64,000 bases of DNA from Streptosporangium violaceochromogenes. Its GTDB lineage: Bacteria; Actinomycetota; Actinomycetes; Streptosporangiales; Streptosporangiaceae. Where the stretch lies: contig NZ_BNBB01000003.1 of NCBI RefSeq assembly GCF_014654615.1, positions 236,708-300,707 of the forward strand, given 5' to 3'. The position numbers and the translations under genes were made by a program. The notes beneath the pieces were generated by a model that saw only the letters and a list, made by a program, of their open reading frames with translations, made no database searches and was not told the origin of the DNA. Shown here in pieces: positions 51,479 through 60,126 of this stretch (positions are counted from its first letter, which is position 1; the number at the start of each line of letters is the position of its first letter).

Positions 51479-51524
51479 AGCACCTGGTCAAAAAGCATCG
51501 GCCCCGCACACGCGGGGATGGTCC
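51472..51524 (+). CRISPR. Solitary CRISPR repeat with vestigial leader after cas2
   Basis: Positions 51497-51524 read ATCGGCCCCGCACACG then CGGGGATGGTCC, 26 of 28 identical to the array 1 repeat but on the opposite strand. The 25 bases before it (51472-51496, starting CCGCTAAAG) match the array 2 leader at 18 of 25 positions. No second repeat follows at +33. It looks like the remains of an ancestral array placed directly after cas2. Confidence 0.8.
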
Positions 51525-51561
51525 TCAGCTACCAGCCGGGCTGGGGTGAGACGGCGGATTC

Positions 51562-51798
51562 GTGGGGCTGGAGCTGTACGAGGGGGGCGACGCGGAGGGC
51601 GCCGAGCGGGCGCTCGACGCCCTGGAGCAGCTCGCCTCCCTGATAACGGCCCTGGAGGACATGGGCCCCTGGTCCGCGGGGCCGCGCGGATCCGTCTCCG
51701 CCGGGCCGGCGACTCCTGAAATAACGCCGAGACGACGCCCGAAGCGGCGCCCGAGGGGGTTTCCGGGCGGGCGCCGGACCTTCGGCGGGTCAGGGTGA
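51562..51798 (+). CDS. Possible small hypothetical protein
   Basis: A 78-residue frame starting GTG. The first 36 residues (LELYEGGDAEGAERALDALE, QLASLITALEDMG) would form an amphipathic helix pair, the rest is Pro/Arg-rich. No ribosome-binding site is evident and it may be non-coding or a gene remnant between the lone repeat and the methyltransferase. Confidence 0.25.
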   Translation: MGLELYEGGDAEGAERALDALEQLASLITALEDMGPWSAGPRGSVSAGPATPEITPRRRPKRRPRGFPGGRRTFGGSG

Positions 51799-51835
51799 CG
51801 GAGTTTTGTGAGTTTTGTTATTTCTAGTGCTGTTA

Positions 51836-52651
51836 TTACGGCTTGCGTGCTACGCCGCAAAACTCCGATACTTCGGCCGGTGCTCCGAATGGGGTGAATT
51901 CAGGGCGCCAGCGTGAGCAGGAGACCACGCCCGGCTCCACCAGTTCCAACCCCTCGAAGAAAAGCTCCAATTCGCCGCGGGAGCGCGCCGTGATCGGCGT
52001 GCCGCCCTGACGCATGAACTCCCGCATCGACTCGTGCATCGCCTCGCCGTGGACCTCGGCCGTGGGATGGCCGATCGCCAGGTAGCTGCCGGAGGGCAGG
52101 GCGTCCATCAGCCGGTTGACGATGCCCCGCGCCTGGCCGTCGTCCAGGACGTGGTTCAGGATGCCCAGCAGCATGAGCCCGACCGGCCGGGAGAGGTCCA
52201 GGATCGTCCCGGCGACCTTCAGGATGTGGTCGAGGTCGCGCACGTCGGCGTCGATGTAGTGGCAGGCCCCCGCTGAGCTACTGGTCAGCAGGGCTCGGGC
52301 GTGCGCCAGCACCAGCGGGTCGTTGTCGACGTAGACGATCCGGCACTCGGGGGCGATCCGCTGGGCGACCTCGTGGGTGTTGTCGGCGGTGGGCAGGCCG
52401 GTCCCGATGTCGAGGAACTGGCGGACCCCGCCCTCGGTCACCATGTGCCGTACGGCCCGGCACAGGAAGGCGCGGTTGGCGCGGGCGGCGTCGGCGATGC
52501 CGGGGATCATCCGCTCGACCATGTCCCCGGCGTCGCGGTCGGCCGGGTAGTTGTCCTTACCCCCCAGCCAGTAGTTCCAGATGCGGGCCGAATGAGGGAC
52601 ATCGCTGCGGAACCCGGCCGGTTGCCTGCCGGCGGAGGGGGTGTCGTTCAA
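51836..52651 (-). CDS. DUF574-family S-adenosylmethionine-dependent methyltransferase
   Basis: A 271-residue protein of the actinobacterial Methyltransf_19 (DUF574) family. DVPHSARIWNYWLGGKDNYP at the N-terminus, RQFLDIGTGLPTADNTHEVA (SAM-binding loop), RIVYVDNDPLVLAHARALL (acidic SAM-ribose residue) and LMLLGILNHVLDDGQA are characteristic. It starts at TTG (52649-52651), with AAAGGA six bases upstream. Substrate unknown. These proteins are numerous in Streptosporangiales and Streptomyces. Confidence 0.93.
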   Translation of the reverse strand: MNDTPSAGRQPAGFRSDVPHSARIWNYWLGGKDNYPADRDAGDMVERMIPGIADAARANRAFLCRAVRHMVTEGGVRQFLDIGTGLPTADNTHEVAQRIAPECRIVYVDNDPLVLAHARALLTSSSAGACHYIDADVRDLDHILKVAGTILDLSRPVGLMLLGILNHVLDDGQARGIVNRLMDALPSGSYLAIGHPTAEVHGEAMHESMREFMRQGGTPITARSRGELELFFEGLELVEPGVVSCSRWRPEFTPFGAPAEVSEFCGVARKP

Positions 52652-53287
52652 TGGGCGTCCTTTGGTGTGCCGGTGATGGACGAGGCTTGTCTATCCTTCC
52701 CGTCCCACATCTGTCGTGGGGCATCGGGGTCTCTGACGAATGCGTGTGCCGCGGGGGCTTCCCCTCTTTTACCGTGCCTTTTTTTCGTCACAAATCAAGA
52801 CATTGAGCTGACCGATCTGTCTGTGACATTCAGCACGGTCCCCCGGGCGGCCACCGGGCATGCGAGCGTGGCGCGGGCGGGACAGGCGCCCGCTGTGGGC
52901 TCTCCGCCCGGACTCAACCGGTGCGGGCGGCGGGGTGCCGGCCGCTTTTCAGGGCCGGACCGGTGAATCGGCGGCGGGGGCGCACTGGGACGGGGGCATC
53001 ATGTGGCCGCCTTTCAAGATATCCCGTGATCTGGTCGATCCATATCGTGCGGACACAATGCGTTGCCGGATTTTAGATGGTACGCCACCTGTGCCCTATC
53101 CTGCGCAGTTACACCATCGCCGGCGCCGACTCAAAGCACCTCGGCCTCCACGACGGCCAAAATCGGTATTCCTATCTTGGGCTGTCCTGATCTGGTCACT
53201 GTAACGCACATGAACCGTTTTTCAATGGATTCCCGCTATCGTGGAATTCCCCTGTGAACATTCCTTCGTGGCCTTCGGAGGATCATT
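52652..53287. other. Intergenic region, about 635 bp, no convincing gene
   Basis: The stretch separates divergent genes. 52660-52860 holds AT-richer patches (CTTTTACCGTGCCTTTTTTTC) likely to include the methyltransferase promoter; 53010-53230 is also relatively AT-rich. No frame shows coding bias. GGAGG at 53276-53281 belongs to the downstream lipoprotein gene. Confidence 0.45.
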
Positions 53288-54595
53288 GTGTTCTCCAGCT
53301 CCCGCCTTTCGCCGTCGAGGCGTGCCGTGCTCGGCGCGGGCCTGTCCTGCCTTCTGGCCGGGTGCTCGGGTGGGCCCGCCCGGCGCGACGGCGAGGAGCA
53401 CCGCCCCTGCGCGGCGCCCGCGATGTCCGATCCGCCTCTCGGCCGCCCGAGCTGGCCCGTCACGCAACCTCCCGGCGTCTTTGCCGGGCGGCCTCTGGCC
53501 GTCGGGCCGGCGCTGTTCGTCGCCACCGACGACGCGGCCCTCACCAGATATGACGCGCGCACCGGCGTGCGGGCGTGGCGGTGTGACAAGGTGCATCCGG
53601 GCACATCCGACAGTTCCCCGCTCCCTCTGGTGTCGGCCGGCGGTGTGGTCGTCTGCGGCTTCTCACCGACCGTCGAGCAGACGGTCCTCGTCGGCGTCTG
53701 CGCCGAGCACGGTCAGGTGCTGTGGCGGCACTCCGTGCCCAACCCCGCGCACCTTCTCACCGTTCACGAAGGAAAAGTACTCGCCCCCATCGGAGACGGT
53801 GTCCTGGCGATCGACGCGGCCGACGGCCGTGTCCTGTGGAAAAGCCCTCTCGCGCAGCCCAAGGAGCTCGCGGTGACGCCGGACGGCGCCTCGGTGATCG
53901 CTGTCAGCTCCTTGCGGAACACCATCGCGGCCTATGCCCTTCACGACGGCTCCGTCCGCTGGACGCACGCGTTGCCGGACGCCTCCGACGTCTCCGCCGT
54001 ACTCGGCCCCGGCCAGGTGTCCACCATCGCCTTCACCTGGAATGAGGCCTTCACGGACGGCGTCACCGACATCGTGACCTACGAGGCACGGACCGGCCGC
54101 CGGATGTGGTCGCGGCACTTCTCCAGCCCCGGCACCACTTCAATGACCGTGATCGGCGACCGCCTCCTGTGCCATGTCGGCGGCGCGCTGCTGGCCTTGA
54201 GGACGTCCACGGGAGAGACGGCGTGGCGCCTGCCGATTCTGACTCCCAACGTGGAGCCCCATTTCCGCCGGCAGGGCGACGCGGTTCTCGTCAGCACGAA
54301 CACCATGCGGGAAGGACTCCTGTTCAGTGTCGACCCGGTGGCCGGACGCATCCTCTGGCGCAAGGAGACGAAGCCGTTCAGCGGGTTGTCAATCCCGGTT
54401 GACGGCGTCGTATTCGTGGAGGCCGGCACCGACGACAACGCGGTCGTCGTGGCCGTCGACGCGAGCACGGGCGATGTCCTGTGGTCGGAGAACGCCGAGG
54501 AAGGCGCCTGGATCGTCGTTGGGGAAGGCGCCGTCTACGCCGTGGGAGATCGGGAGATCGTCGGTTTCGAGGCCGCGACGGGAATCCGCCTTTAG
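53288..54595 (+). CDS. PQQ-type beta-propeller lipoprotein (BamB-like fold)
   Basis: A 435-residue exported protein with GGAGG seven bases before the GTG. The signal peptide contains SRRAVLG and ends in lipobox LLAGC. Seven or so propeller repeats follow, marked by GxxxWxxP-like strands: DARTGVRAWRC, AEHGQVLWRHS, DAADGRVLWKSPL, LHDGSVRWTHAL, EARTGRRMWSRH, TSTGETAWRLP, VAGRILWRKE, DASTGDVLWSENA. Such propellers serve as protein-protein scaffolds outside the membrane. It is followed after 29 bp by a membrane-protein gene on the same strand. Confidence 0.87.
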   Translation: MFSSSRLSPSRRAVLGAGLSCLLAGCSGGPARRDGEEHRPCAAPAMSDPPLGRPSWPVTQPPGVFAGRPLAVGPALFVATDDAALTRYDARTGVRAWRCDKVHPGTSDSSPLPLVSAGGVVVCGFSPTVEQTVLVGVCAEHGQVLWRHSVPNPAHLLTVHEGKVLAPIGDGVLAIDAADGRVLWKSPLAQPKELAVTPDGASVIAVSSLRNTIAAYALHDGSVRWTHALPDASDVSAVLGPGQVSTIAFTWNEAFTDGVTDIVTYEARTGRRMWSRHFSSPGTTSMTVIGDRLLCHVGGALLALRTSTGETAWRLPILTPNVEPHFRRQGDAVLVSTNTMREGLLFSVDPVAGRILWRKETKPFSGLSIPVDGVVFVEAGTDDNAVVVAVDASTGDVLWSENAEEGAWIVVGEGAVYAVGDREIVGFEAATGIRL

Positions 54596-54624
54596 GCGGT
54601 TTCAGGAGGAGAGGAAACTCGAAA

Positions 54625-55449
54625 GTGCCCCCCAGACGGACACGCAAGCGGCCGGCGCCCGCCGATGGATGGCGGGCACCCGCCAATGTGATCGGGCTGG
54701 CCAACTGGACGGTGACCGCGTTGGCCCTCGTCGTCGCCGTGGTCGCCCTCGCCCATTCGTGCAGTGCGGCACGCAGCGGCGAACGGCAGGCCGACACGGC
54801 CGAGGGCGAGGCGGCGCGGCGCGGACTCGTGGAACTGTCGGACGTGAACGTCGTCTACGCGAAGACCGACGGCGAGGTCACCGACGAGGAGGGCGGAACT
54901 CGGAAGCTTCCCGGCGGTCTGCGCGCACCGCAGATCGACCTCCAAGTCCGTAACCGGGGCAGCGGGGACGCCCGGATCGCCGAGGCCGAACTGTCGGTGC
55001 TCCAGTCACATTCCCTGCGCGGGTGCTACGGGACGGGAGGGGGCGTCGTCGTCTCCGCGCGCTACGAGATGACGATCCCCCTCGATCAGGACCCTCCCTT
55101 CAGCATGGCACGCCCCCTTGACTTCGCTGTCGCGTCCGGGAAGTACGACAGGTTCAGGCTCGTCGTCGGCCCGGAAGGCGATGGGCGGACCCCGTGGATC
55201 GCGGTGGTGTCGCTCCGGTTGCGCACCGACGACGGACAGGACCTCGACGCGGGCCCCCTTGCCCTGATCAGCCCCGGTGGCGAGGAGGAGTTTTATCTCG
55301 ACGGCACCCGCTGGAAGATCCGGCCGCCGCGCGACGCCGCGTGCCAACGACGGAATCTCGCCACCGTGCGTTCGGTGCGGGCGATCCCGGGACTCGTCGC
55401 CCCCTCGGCCCTGGCGTCCCTGGAAAAGGCACTGACCGCGCTCGGCTGA
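54625..55449 (+). CDS. Single-pass membrane protein, partner of the propeller lipoprotein
   Basis: A 274-residue protein starting at GTG with AGGAGGAGAGG upstream. One TM helix (WTVTALALVVAVVALAHSCS) follows a basic N-terminus; the outside domain (PQIDLQVRNRGSGDARIAEA, LSVLQSHSLRGCYGTGGGVV, LRLRTDDGQDLDAGPLALIS) looks like a beta-sandwich. No family recognised. The close spacing suggests cotranscription with the lipoprotein. Confidence 0.7.
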   Translation: MPPRRTRKRPAPADGWRAPANVIGLANWTVTALALVVAVVALAHSCSAARSGERQADTAEGEAARRGLVELSDVNVVYAKTDGEVTDEEGGTRKLPGGLRAPQIDLQVRNRGSGDARIAEAELSVLQSHSLRGCYGTGGGVVVSARYEMTIPLDQDPPFSMARPLDFAVASGKYDRFRLVVGPEGDGRTPWIAVVSLRLRTDDGQDLDAGPLALISPGGEEEFYLDGTRWKIRPPRDAACQRRNLATVRSVRAIPGLVAPSALASLEKALTALG

Positions 55450-55464
55450 ACGGCTCGGGCCGAG

Positions 55465-56130
55465 CTAGACCCTGCGGCGCGAAAGGAACCGCCAGGCCGC
55501 GAAGCCCAGGAGCAGGATGACGGCGGCTCCCCCGGCGTAGATCCAAGGGGAGACCGGCGCACTCCCGGACGTGGGGGCGGAGGAGTCCGGTGCGGGTGCG
55601 GTCGGCGTGGCCGGCGCGGGGCGGGTGGGCGTGCCGATCGCCGTCAGGAGCGCGGCGCTGATGGGCTGTCCGTTCGGGTCCCCGTCCTCCGCGCGCAGGG
55701 GGCCGTTCCCCGGGCGGACCAGCTGGTCGCCGTCGCACAGCGTCGTGTGCAACGAGACACCCGTGTCGGCGGGGAACATGCCCGTCTGCTCGTCGGAGGC
55801 GAACACCAGGTACCGCGAGCCGACGGCGAAGGCGAAGCCGCAGGCCGCGCTGTCGGCGTTGGTGAGGACCCGATACTCGGCGAGTGCCCCGCCCTTGTAG
55901 ACCTGGTCGGCGCGCAGGGTGTAGACGATCGGCGGCGGGGGGCCGAGGGGGTCCCCCTCCAGGCGGCGGGCGCTCACCACCGTCCCGGTGAAGATCGCGT
56001 CCGCCCTCTTCACCTGGGTGGCGGCGTCGAAGGGCGCGCAGGTACAGGCGCAGGCCGTACCCGGAGTGATCGTGACGAACGCGAGCAGCAGCAGAAGAAC
56101 GGCGAGAACCCGGGGTTTCATGCCTCTCAT
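55465..56130 (-). CDS. NTR/TIMP-like secreted, membrane-anchored protein
   Basis: A 221-residue precursor. After the signal peptide (VLAVLLLLLAFVTITPGTA) the mature protein begins CACTCAPFDAATQVKRADAI, a CxC N-terminus like tissue-inhibitor-of-metalloproteinase-type NTR domains, followed by FTGTVVSARR and a third/fourth Cys. A Pro/Ala linker and a C-terminal TM helix (WIYAGGAAVILLLGFAAW) with RRR anchor it. Bacterial members are of unknown function. The ATG at 56130 is chosen for its GGCGGGA context. Confidence 0.75.
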   Translation of the reverse strand: MRGMKPRVLAVLLLLLAFVTITPGTACACTCAPFDAATQVKRADAIFTGTVVSARRLEGDPLGPPPPIVYTLRADQVYKGGALAEYRVLTNADSAACGFAFAVGSRYLVFASDEQTGMFPADTGVSLHTTLCDGDQLVRPGNGPLRAEDGDPNGQPISAALLTAIGTPTRPAPATPTAPAPDSSAPTSGSAPVSPWIYAGGAAVILLLGFAAWRFLSRRRV

Positions 56131-56229
56131 CACGTATCCCGCCGGGCGGCGGTTCGGCCTCTGAAAGAGCGGGCCCGTACGGGGTGGGGGGTGCCGAGGG
56201 GCGTGGAAGCGTACGGTGTGACCGCTGGG

Positions 56230-56649
56230 TCACGGGCTCGCGCAGATGACCTCCACGAAGTGGCCGACCGTCTCCTCGGGGAGGTGACGTGCCAGGTCGG
56301 CCTCGCTGATCATGCCGACGAGCCGATGCTGATCGATGACCGGAACCCGGCGGATCCGGTGCATCTCCATGGCACCGAGCACCTGCTGGACGTCGGCGTC
56401 GGCGTCGATGGTGACGGGCTTGCCCTGCGCCAGCTCACCGGCCGTCATCGTGGACGGATCGCCCCCGGAGGCGACGCACTTGAGCACGATGTCCCGGTCG
56501 GTGATGATGCCGTGGAGCCGGTCGTCGTCGCCGCAGATCGGCAGCGCGCCCACCCCGAGGTCGCGCATTCGCTTCGCCGCGAACTCCAGGCTCTGGTGCT
56601 CACCCACGCACTCGGCGCCCGGATGCATGATGTCCCGTGCCGTTGTCAC
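56230..56649 (-). CDS. CBS-domain-pair protein (Hrp1-like)
   Basis: A 139-residue protein made of two CBS motifs: ARDIMHPGAECVGEHQSLEF, LGVGALPICGDDDRLHGIIT with DRDIVLK, and a second copy MTAGELAQGKPVTIDADADV, RIRRVPVIDQHRLVGMISEA. This is the size and layout of mycobacterial Hrp1, a dormancy-regulon protein. GTG start with GGGAG upstream. CBS pairs bind adenosyl ligands. Confidence 0.92.
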   Translation of the reverse strand: MTTARDIMHPGAECVGEHQSLEFAAKRMRDLGVGALPICGDDDRLHGIITDRDIVLKCVASGGDPSTMTAGELAQGKPVTIDADADVQQVLGAMEMHRIRRVPVIDQHRLVGMISEADLARHLPEETVGHFVEVICASP

Positions 56650-56894
56650 GATGATCTCCCTTCGCTGGACGACTCCTCATCTCGCATGGTGCTTCCGGCC
56701 CGGAGCCGGGAGATAGGGCCAAAGGTCCTTAACGTGACGAAGCGGGACACCGTACGACGGAGGCCCCTGTGACCAGGGGAAACGGCTGTGACCGGAGAGC
56801 CGGGCGGAGGGGCCGGCCCCCGGCGCGGGGCGTAGGACGCCTCCGGACCGGGAACCTCTCTGAGTGACGACGGCTTTCCCAGGAGGTGGAGCCG

Positions 56895-57158
56895 ATGACT
56901 CAGCCCAGGCCGGAAACGGATCGCCCGGTGGAGGAAGCAGGGACGCCGGCGAACGAAATCGATCTTCTCAGAAAGCGGGTCGGCAGGGTCGAAGAGCAGG
57001 TACGGGCCCTGGCCGAGGCCACCCTCGCCCTCGCCCGCGGCATGGAGGCCGGGCCGCTGGAGGAGCCCGGCCAGGGACGTGCCGAGCGCGCCGCCCGCCT
57101 CGCCCACGAACTGCTGCTCGCCGCCGATCACCCCGGCCGCGAGGGCGGCCCGGCCTGA
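56895..57158 (+). CDS. Small coiled-coil protein
   Basis: An 87-residue acidic protein with AGGAGG eight bases before the ATG. Residues ~20-50 form a heptad-type coiled coil (NEIDLLRKRVGRVEEQVRAL); the rest is Ala/Glu/Arg-rich. No recognisable family. Divergent from the CBS gene and convergent with the FAD gene. Confidence 0.6.
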   Translation: MTQPRPETDRPVEEAGTPANEIDLLRKRVGRVEEQVRALAEATLALARGMEAGPLEEPGQGRAERAARLAHELLLAADHPGREGGPA

Positions 57159-57170
57159 CACCGCCGGAGG

Positions 57171-58553
57171 TCACCGCGAAGGGCGGGGAACCAGAAGAAC
57201 GGGTGAGGCGATCGCCTCGATGAGACGGGGTGCGAGGGCCGCCGCCTGAGCGCGGATCTCCGGCACGGCGGTCGTCTCGTACAGGCTTCCGCGCAGCAGG
57301 GGGCCCAGCGCGAAGATCCTCGCGTTCGGACGGTCGTCCCCGTCCAGGAGCACGCCGCGGGAGTCAGCCTCCAGGCCGAGCCCCACGGCGTCCGGCCGGG
57401 CCGTACCGCCGGTGACGAGGGCGGCGACGAGCGGATCGGCGGTGAGGTCGGCCCCGGGACCCGTGGCGTTGACCAGCCAGCCGACGTCGAGCTCCGCGGC
57501 GGTGCCGTCGGCCTCCACGTCCACGCGCAGGCGGCCGGGAGCGGTGGCCGAGGCCCTGACCAGCCTGCCGCGCAGCACGCGGAGCTGGCCCTGGGCACGC
57601 AGCTCGGCGATCCGGGCGGCCGTCGCCGGGGGAATCCGGTGCCGGTGAACCTCCCAGTAGCGGGCGACCAGCCGCAGAAACCGCCGCCGCTCCTCGGGGG
57701 AGAGCCGCGTCCACAACGCCTGGGCCTGGGGCCGCAGGCCGTCCACCACGCCGCACCACTCGCCTCCCCGTTCCCCGACCGCCAGCCGTACGGCCCGCAG
57801 CAGGCCGGCGACCGTCAGCGGCCCGGAGGGGAGCGGCACCGTGACCGGGGGCGGCAGGGGGTGCGGGTGCGGCCGGGGCAGCAGGGCGTGCCGCGACAGC
57901 GCGTACACGACCGCCTTCGGATGCGCCCCGGTCACCGTGACCGCCACGTCCACCATCGTCAGCCCGGTGCCCAGCACCAGCACCGGAGCGCCGTCGCAGA
58001 CTCGGTCGAGCGCGCCCGTCTTCCACGGATCGGCGACGTACCGCGCGCCGGTGCCCTCCACGACGCGCGGCGGGGCGGCCGGGGGACGGTTGCCCAGTGC
58101 CAGCACGGCCGCGTCGGCGTCGATGCGGCGGCCGTCGAGCAGCCGGACGCTCACGCCGTGGGGGCGCTCCAGGGCGATGACCGTGCCGGTCACGCGCCGC
58201 AGCACCTGGGCGGGGGGATTCTCCACGGCGGACAGCACCTCGCGCAGGTAGCGCCCGTAGACCGATCGTGGCAGGTAGTCGGAGCCGGTCACCTCCAGGC
58301 CGCGGTCGCGGGCCCAGCGCAGCAGGTGCCCGTGGTCGCCGTCCAGGGCGCTCATCTTGTCGGCGGTGGTGTTGAGCAGGTGGTGGGGGTCGGTGGTCGA
58401 GTACGCCTGGCCGAGGGCGTGCCGGCCGTCCCGGTCGATCAGGGTGACCTCAAGGGGCATCGCGCGGGCCCGCGCGTGCCTGAGGAGGTGGATCGCGGCC
58501 AGGGCGCCGCTCGCGCCACCCCCCACGACGACGACCGATGGTGAACGTGGCAT
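57171..58553 (-). CDS. FAD/NAD(P)-binding protein (PF13454-type)
   Basis: A 460-residue flavoprotein-like protein. It opens with PSVVVVGGGASGALAAIHLL (FAD dinucleotide loop), then RHALGQAYSTTDPHHLLNTT, ADKMSALDGD, the conserved segment of the HNLNxPAxxMS type in this family, AVLALGNRPPAAPP and PVLVLGTGLTMVDVAVTVTG (second nucleotide loop). Such proteins are related to ornithine hydroxylases and EvpA-like oxidoreductases; reaction unknown. An inverted repeat covers its promoter. Confidence 0.85.
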   Translation of the reverse strand: MPRSPSVVVVGGGASGALAAIHLLRHARARAMPLEVTLIDRDGRHALGQAYSTTDPHHLLNTTADKMSALDGDHGHLLRWARDRGLEVTGSDYLPRSVYGRYLREVLSAVENPPAQVLRRVTGTVIALERPHGVSVRLLDGRRIDADAAVLALGNRPPAAPPRVVEGTGARYVADPWKTGALDRVCDGAPVLVLGTGLTMVDVAVTVTGAHPKAVVYALSRHALLPRPHPHPLPPPVTVPLPSGPLTVAGLLRAVRLAVGERGGEWCGVVDGLRPQAQALWTRLSPEERRRFLRLVARYWEVHRHRIPPATAARIAELRAQGQLRVLRGRLVRASATAPGRLRVDVEADGTAAELDVGWLVNATGPGADLTADPLVAALVTGGTARPDAVGLGLEADSRGVLLDGDDRPNARIFALGPLLRGSLYETTAVPEIRAQAAALAPRLIEAIASPVLLVPRPSR

Positions 58554-58556
58554 ACC

Positions 58557-58577
58557 AACCTAGTGTACCTGTAGGTT
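58557..58577. promoter_or_regulatory. Inverted repeat AACCTA-N9-TAGGTT before the FAD gene
   Basis: Arms AACCTA (58557-58562) and TAGGTT (58572-58577) are perfect and lie 3-24 bp upstream of the start codon. They overlap the likely -10 region, as expected of a repressor site. Confidence 0.4.
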
Positions 58578-58898
58578 ATAGGCGATTCTTGTTTTCGGGA
58601 CGGATGTCGCCGCCTGTTTCACGTGTGTTTCGCGGGCGGGGGAGTCCGTACGGAAATCACCGGCCGGAGAACGGCGAAACGCCTGGTGGCGGACATCGCG
58701 GACCGGCCCCGATCGGTTACTCGCCACCGAAACCCACCCGCTGCGGCGAGACCCCATGGCTCGGGCGAGGGTTTTTCTCGCTTTTTCTCACGCGCGCCTC
58801 TGGATGAACACAATCGTGGAAATGAATGGCATAAGCCACGAAAGAACGACATTCAGCCCGGCATCGGTGCGTCGTCGGCGAACGGAGCGAAACCGTGA
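58578..58898. other. Intergenic region left of CRISPR array 2
   Basis: About 320 bp between the FAD gene promoter and the distal end of array 2. No gene is seen; frames crossing it are shadows of the array. Parts (58580-58640, 58790-58860) are AT-richer. Confidence 0.4.
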
Positions 58899-59658
58899 CC
58901 ACCACCCCCGCGTGCGCGGGGAGTAGAACGGCGACGAGCTGGCCGCGGACTTCCGCAGGGGACCATCCCCGCGTGCGCGGGGAGCAGTCCTCCTCCCATA
59001 CCCCTCCGCCGTCGTCGTAGGGACCATCCCCGCGTGCGCGGGGAGCAGGACTTTGCGGATCGTGATCCTTGCCACGCCGAAGGACCATCCCCGCGTGCGC
59101 GGGGAGCAGCCGGGGTCGTGGTCCCCGGTGTCGTGCCCGTTGGGACCATCCCCGCGTGCGCGGGGAGCAGAGCCGGTCATGGTCAGCTGCAGCGCGGTAA
59201 CAGGGACCATCCCCGCGTGCGCGGGGAGCAGCGGGGTGCCCCCTGTGACCTGCGCTGTCCCTGGGGACCATCCCCGCGTGCGCGGGGAGCAGACCGCGAG
59301 CGGACGTTTCTCTCACCCCACCTGGGGACCATCCCCGCGTGCGCGGGGAGCAGGTCGTGACTCCGGGCAGCTGGATCGCCAGGACGGGACCATCCCCGCG
59401 TGCGCGGGGAGCAGGAGGCCAGCAAAGGCCCCAAACAGGTGTTTGAGGGACCATCCCCGCGTGCGCGGGGAGCAGCGTTCCGGCGCTGCCGGCGGTGCCG
59501 GTGGGCTGGGACCATCCCCGCGTGCGCGGGGAGCAGTTCTCGCCGGGGGCGGTGAACGCCTTCGGCTGGGGACCATCCCCGCGTGCGCGGGGAGCAGCTT
59601 GTCTCCCTCCTCCAGGCCGCGGGCGACGCGGGACCATCCCCGCGTGCGCGGGGAGCAG
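58899..59658 (-). CRISPR. CRISPR array 2, type I-E repeat variant, 13 repeats / 12 spacers
   Basis: The 28-bp repeat (minus strand begins CTGCTCCCCGCGCACG and ends CGGGGATGGTCC) differs from array 1 in its first five bases. All spacers are 33 bp (61-bp period). The leftmost repeat (58899-58926) is degenerate, and the leader-like flank is on the right, so transcription is leftwards. No cas genes adjoin; the Cas proteins at 41.7-51.5 kb probably serve it. No spacer is shared with array 1. Confidence 0.97.
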
Positions 59659-59898
59659 ACTCGTTGACCTGGGGGTTTATCGGCGGGAGAGGCGGAAGAA
59701 GAGCACTTTCAATGATTCGGACATTTCGGGCTCAGGGGGTTGGTGGCCGGGGTTGCGGCGTCGGTGTCGGAACACAGTAACGCCTGGCGGGTTGCTCTTG
59801 TACGGCGTGCTGCCGTTACCAGCCAGGGAGGGAGCGCTTCCTGCGTGCTGTGACATTCCTGCGGGAGAGGGGTGTTCTTCCCGGTTGGGTTGGGGGGT
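59659..59898 (-). promoter_or_regulatory. Leader of CRISPR array 2
   Basis: The flank begins ACTCGTTGACCTGGGGG then TTTATCGG and is 19/25 identical to the array 1 leader. AT-rich DNA continues to about 59780. The remaining ~110 bp precede the stop of the BldC-like gene. Confidence 0.7.
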
Positions 59899-60126
59899 TC
59901 AGCCAGCGGTTTGGGGGGCGGCCGGTTGGGTTGCCCGGTTGCCGTGGAGGAGGGCGTGGATTTCGGTTTGGCGGTAGCGGCGGTGTCCTCCGAGGGTGTG
60001 GAGGGAGGTGAGTTTGCCGGTTCTGGCCCATCGGTTGACGGTTTTGGTGTCGACGCGGAAGAGGGCGGCGACCTCGGCGGGGGTGAGCAGGGGCTCGATG
60101 TATGGGGTGGCCGTGGTGTTTTTCAT
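59899..60126 (-). CDS. BldC-like MerR-type DNA-binding protein
   Basis: A 75-residue protein with AGGAAACCC before its ATG. PLLTPAEVAALFRVDTKTVN and RWARTGKLTSLHTLGGHRRY are nearly identical in pattern to BldC, the small winged-HTH developmental regulator of Streptomyces, which binds DNA cooperatively at direct repeats. The C-terminus (GNRATQPAAPQTAG) diverges. Its position in an accessory region suggests a paralogue, not the core bldC, or an excisionase-type protein. Confidence 0.88.
   Translation of the reverse strand: MKNTTATPYIEPLLTPAEVAALFRVDTKTVNRWARTGKLTSLHTLGGHRRYRQTEIHALLHGNRATQPAAPQTAG

Noticed and set aside
39684..59658. Possible self-targeting spacers against genes in this window
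   Set aside because: By eye I found no spacer matching another part of the window; a computed search would be needed to exclude it.
58717..59667. Open frames across CRISPR array 2
   Set aside because: Same reason: translated repeats, not proteins.
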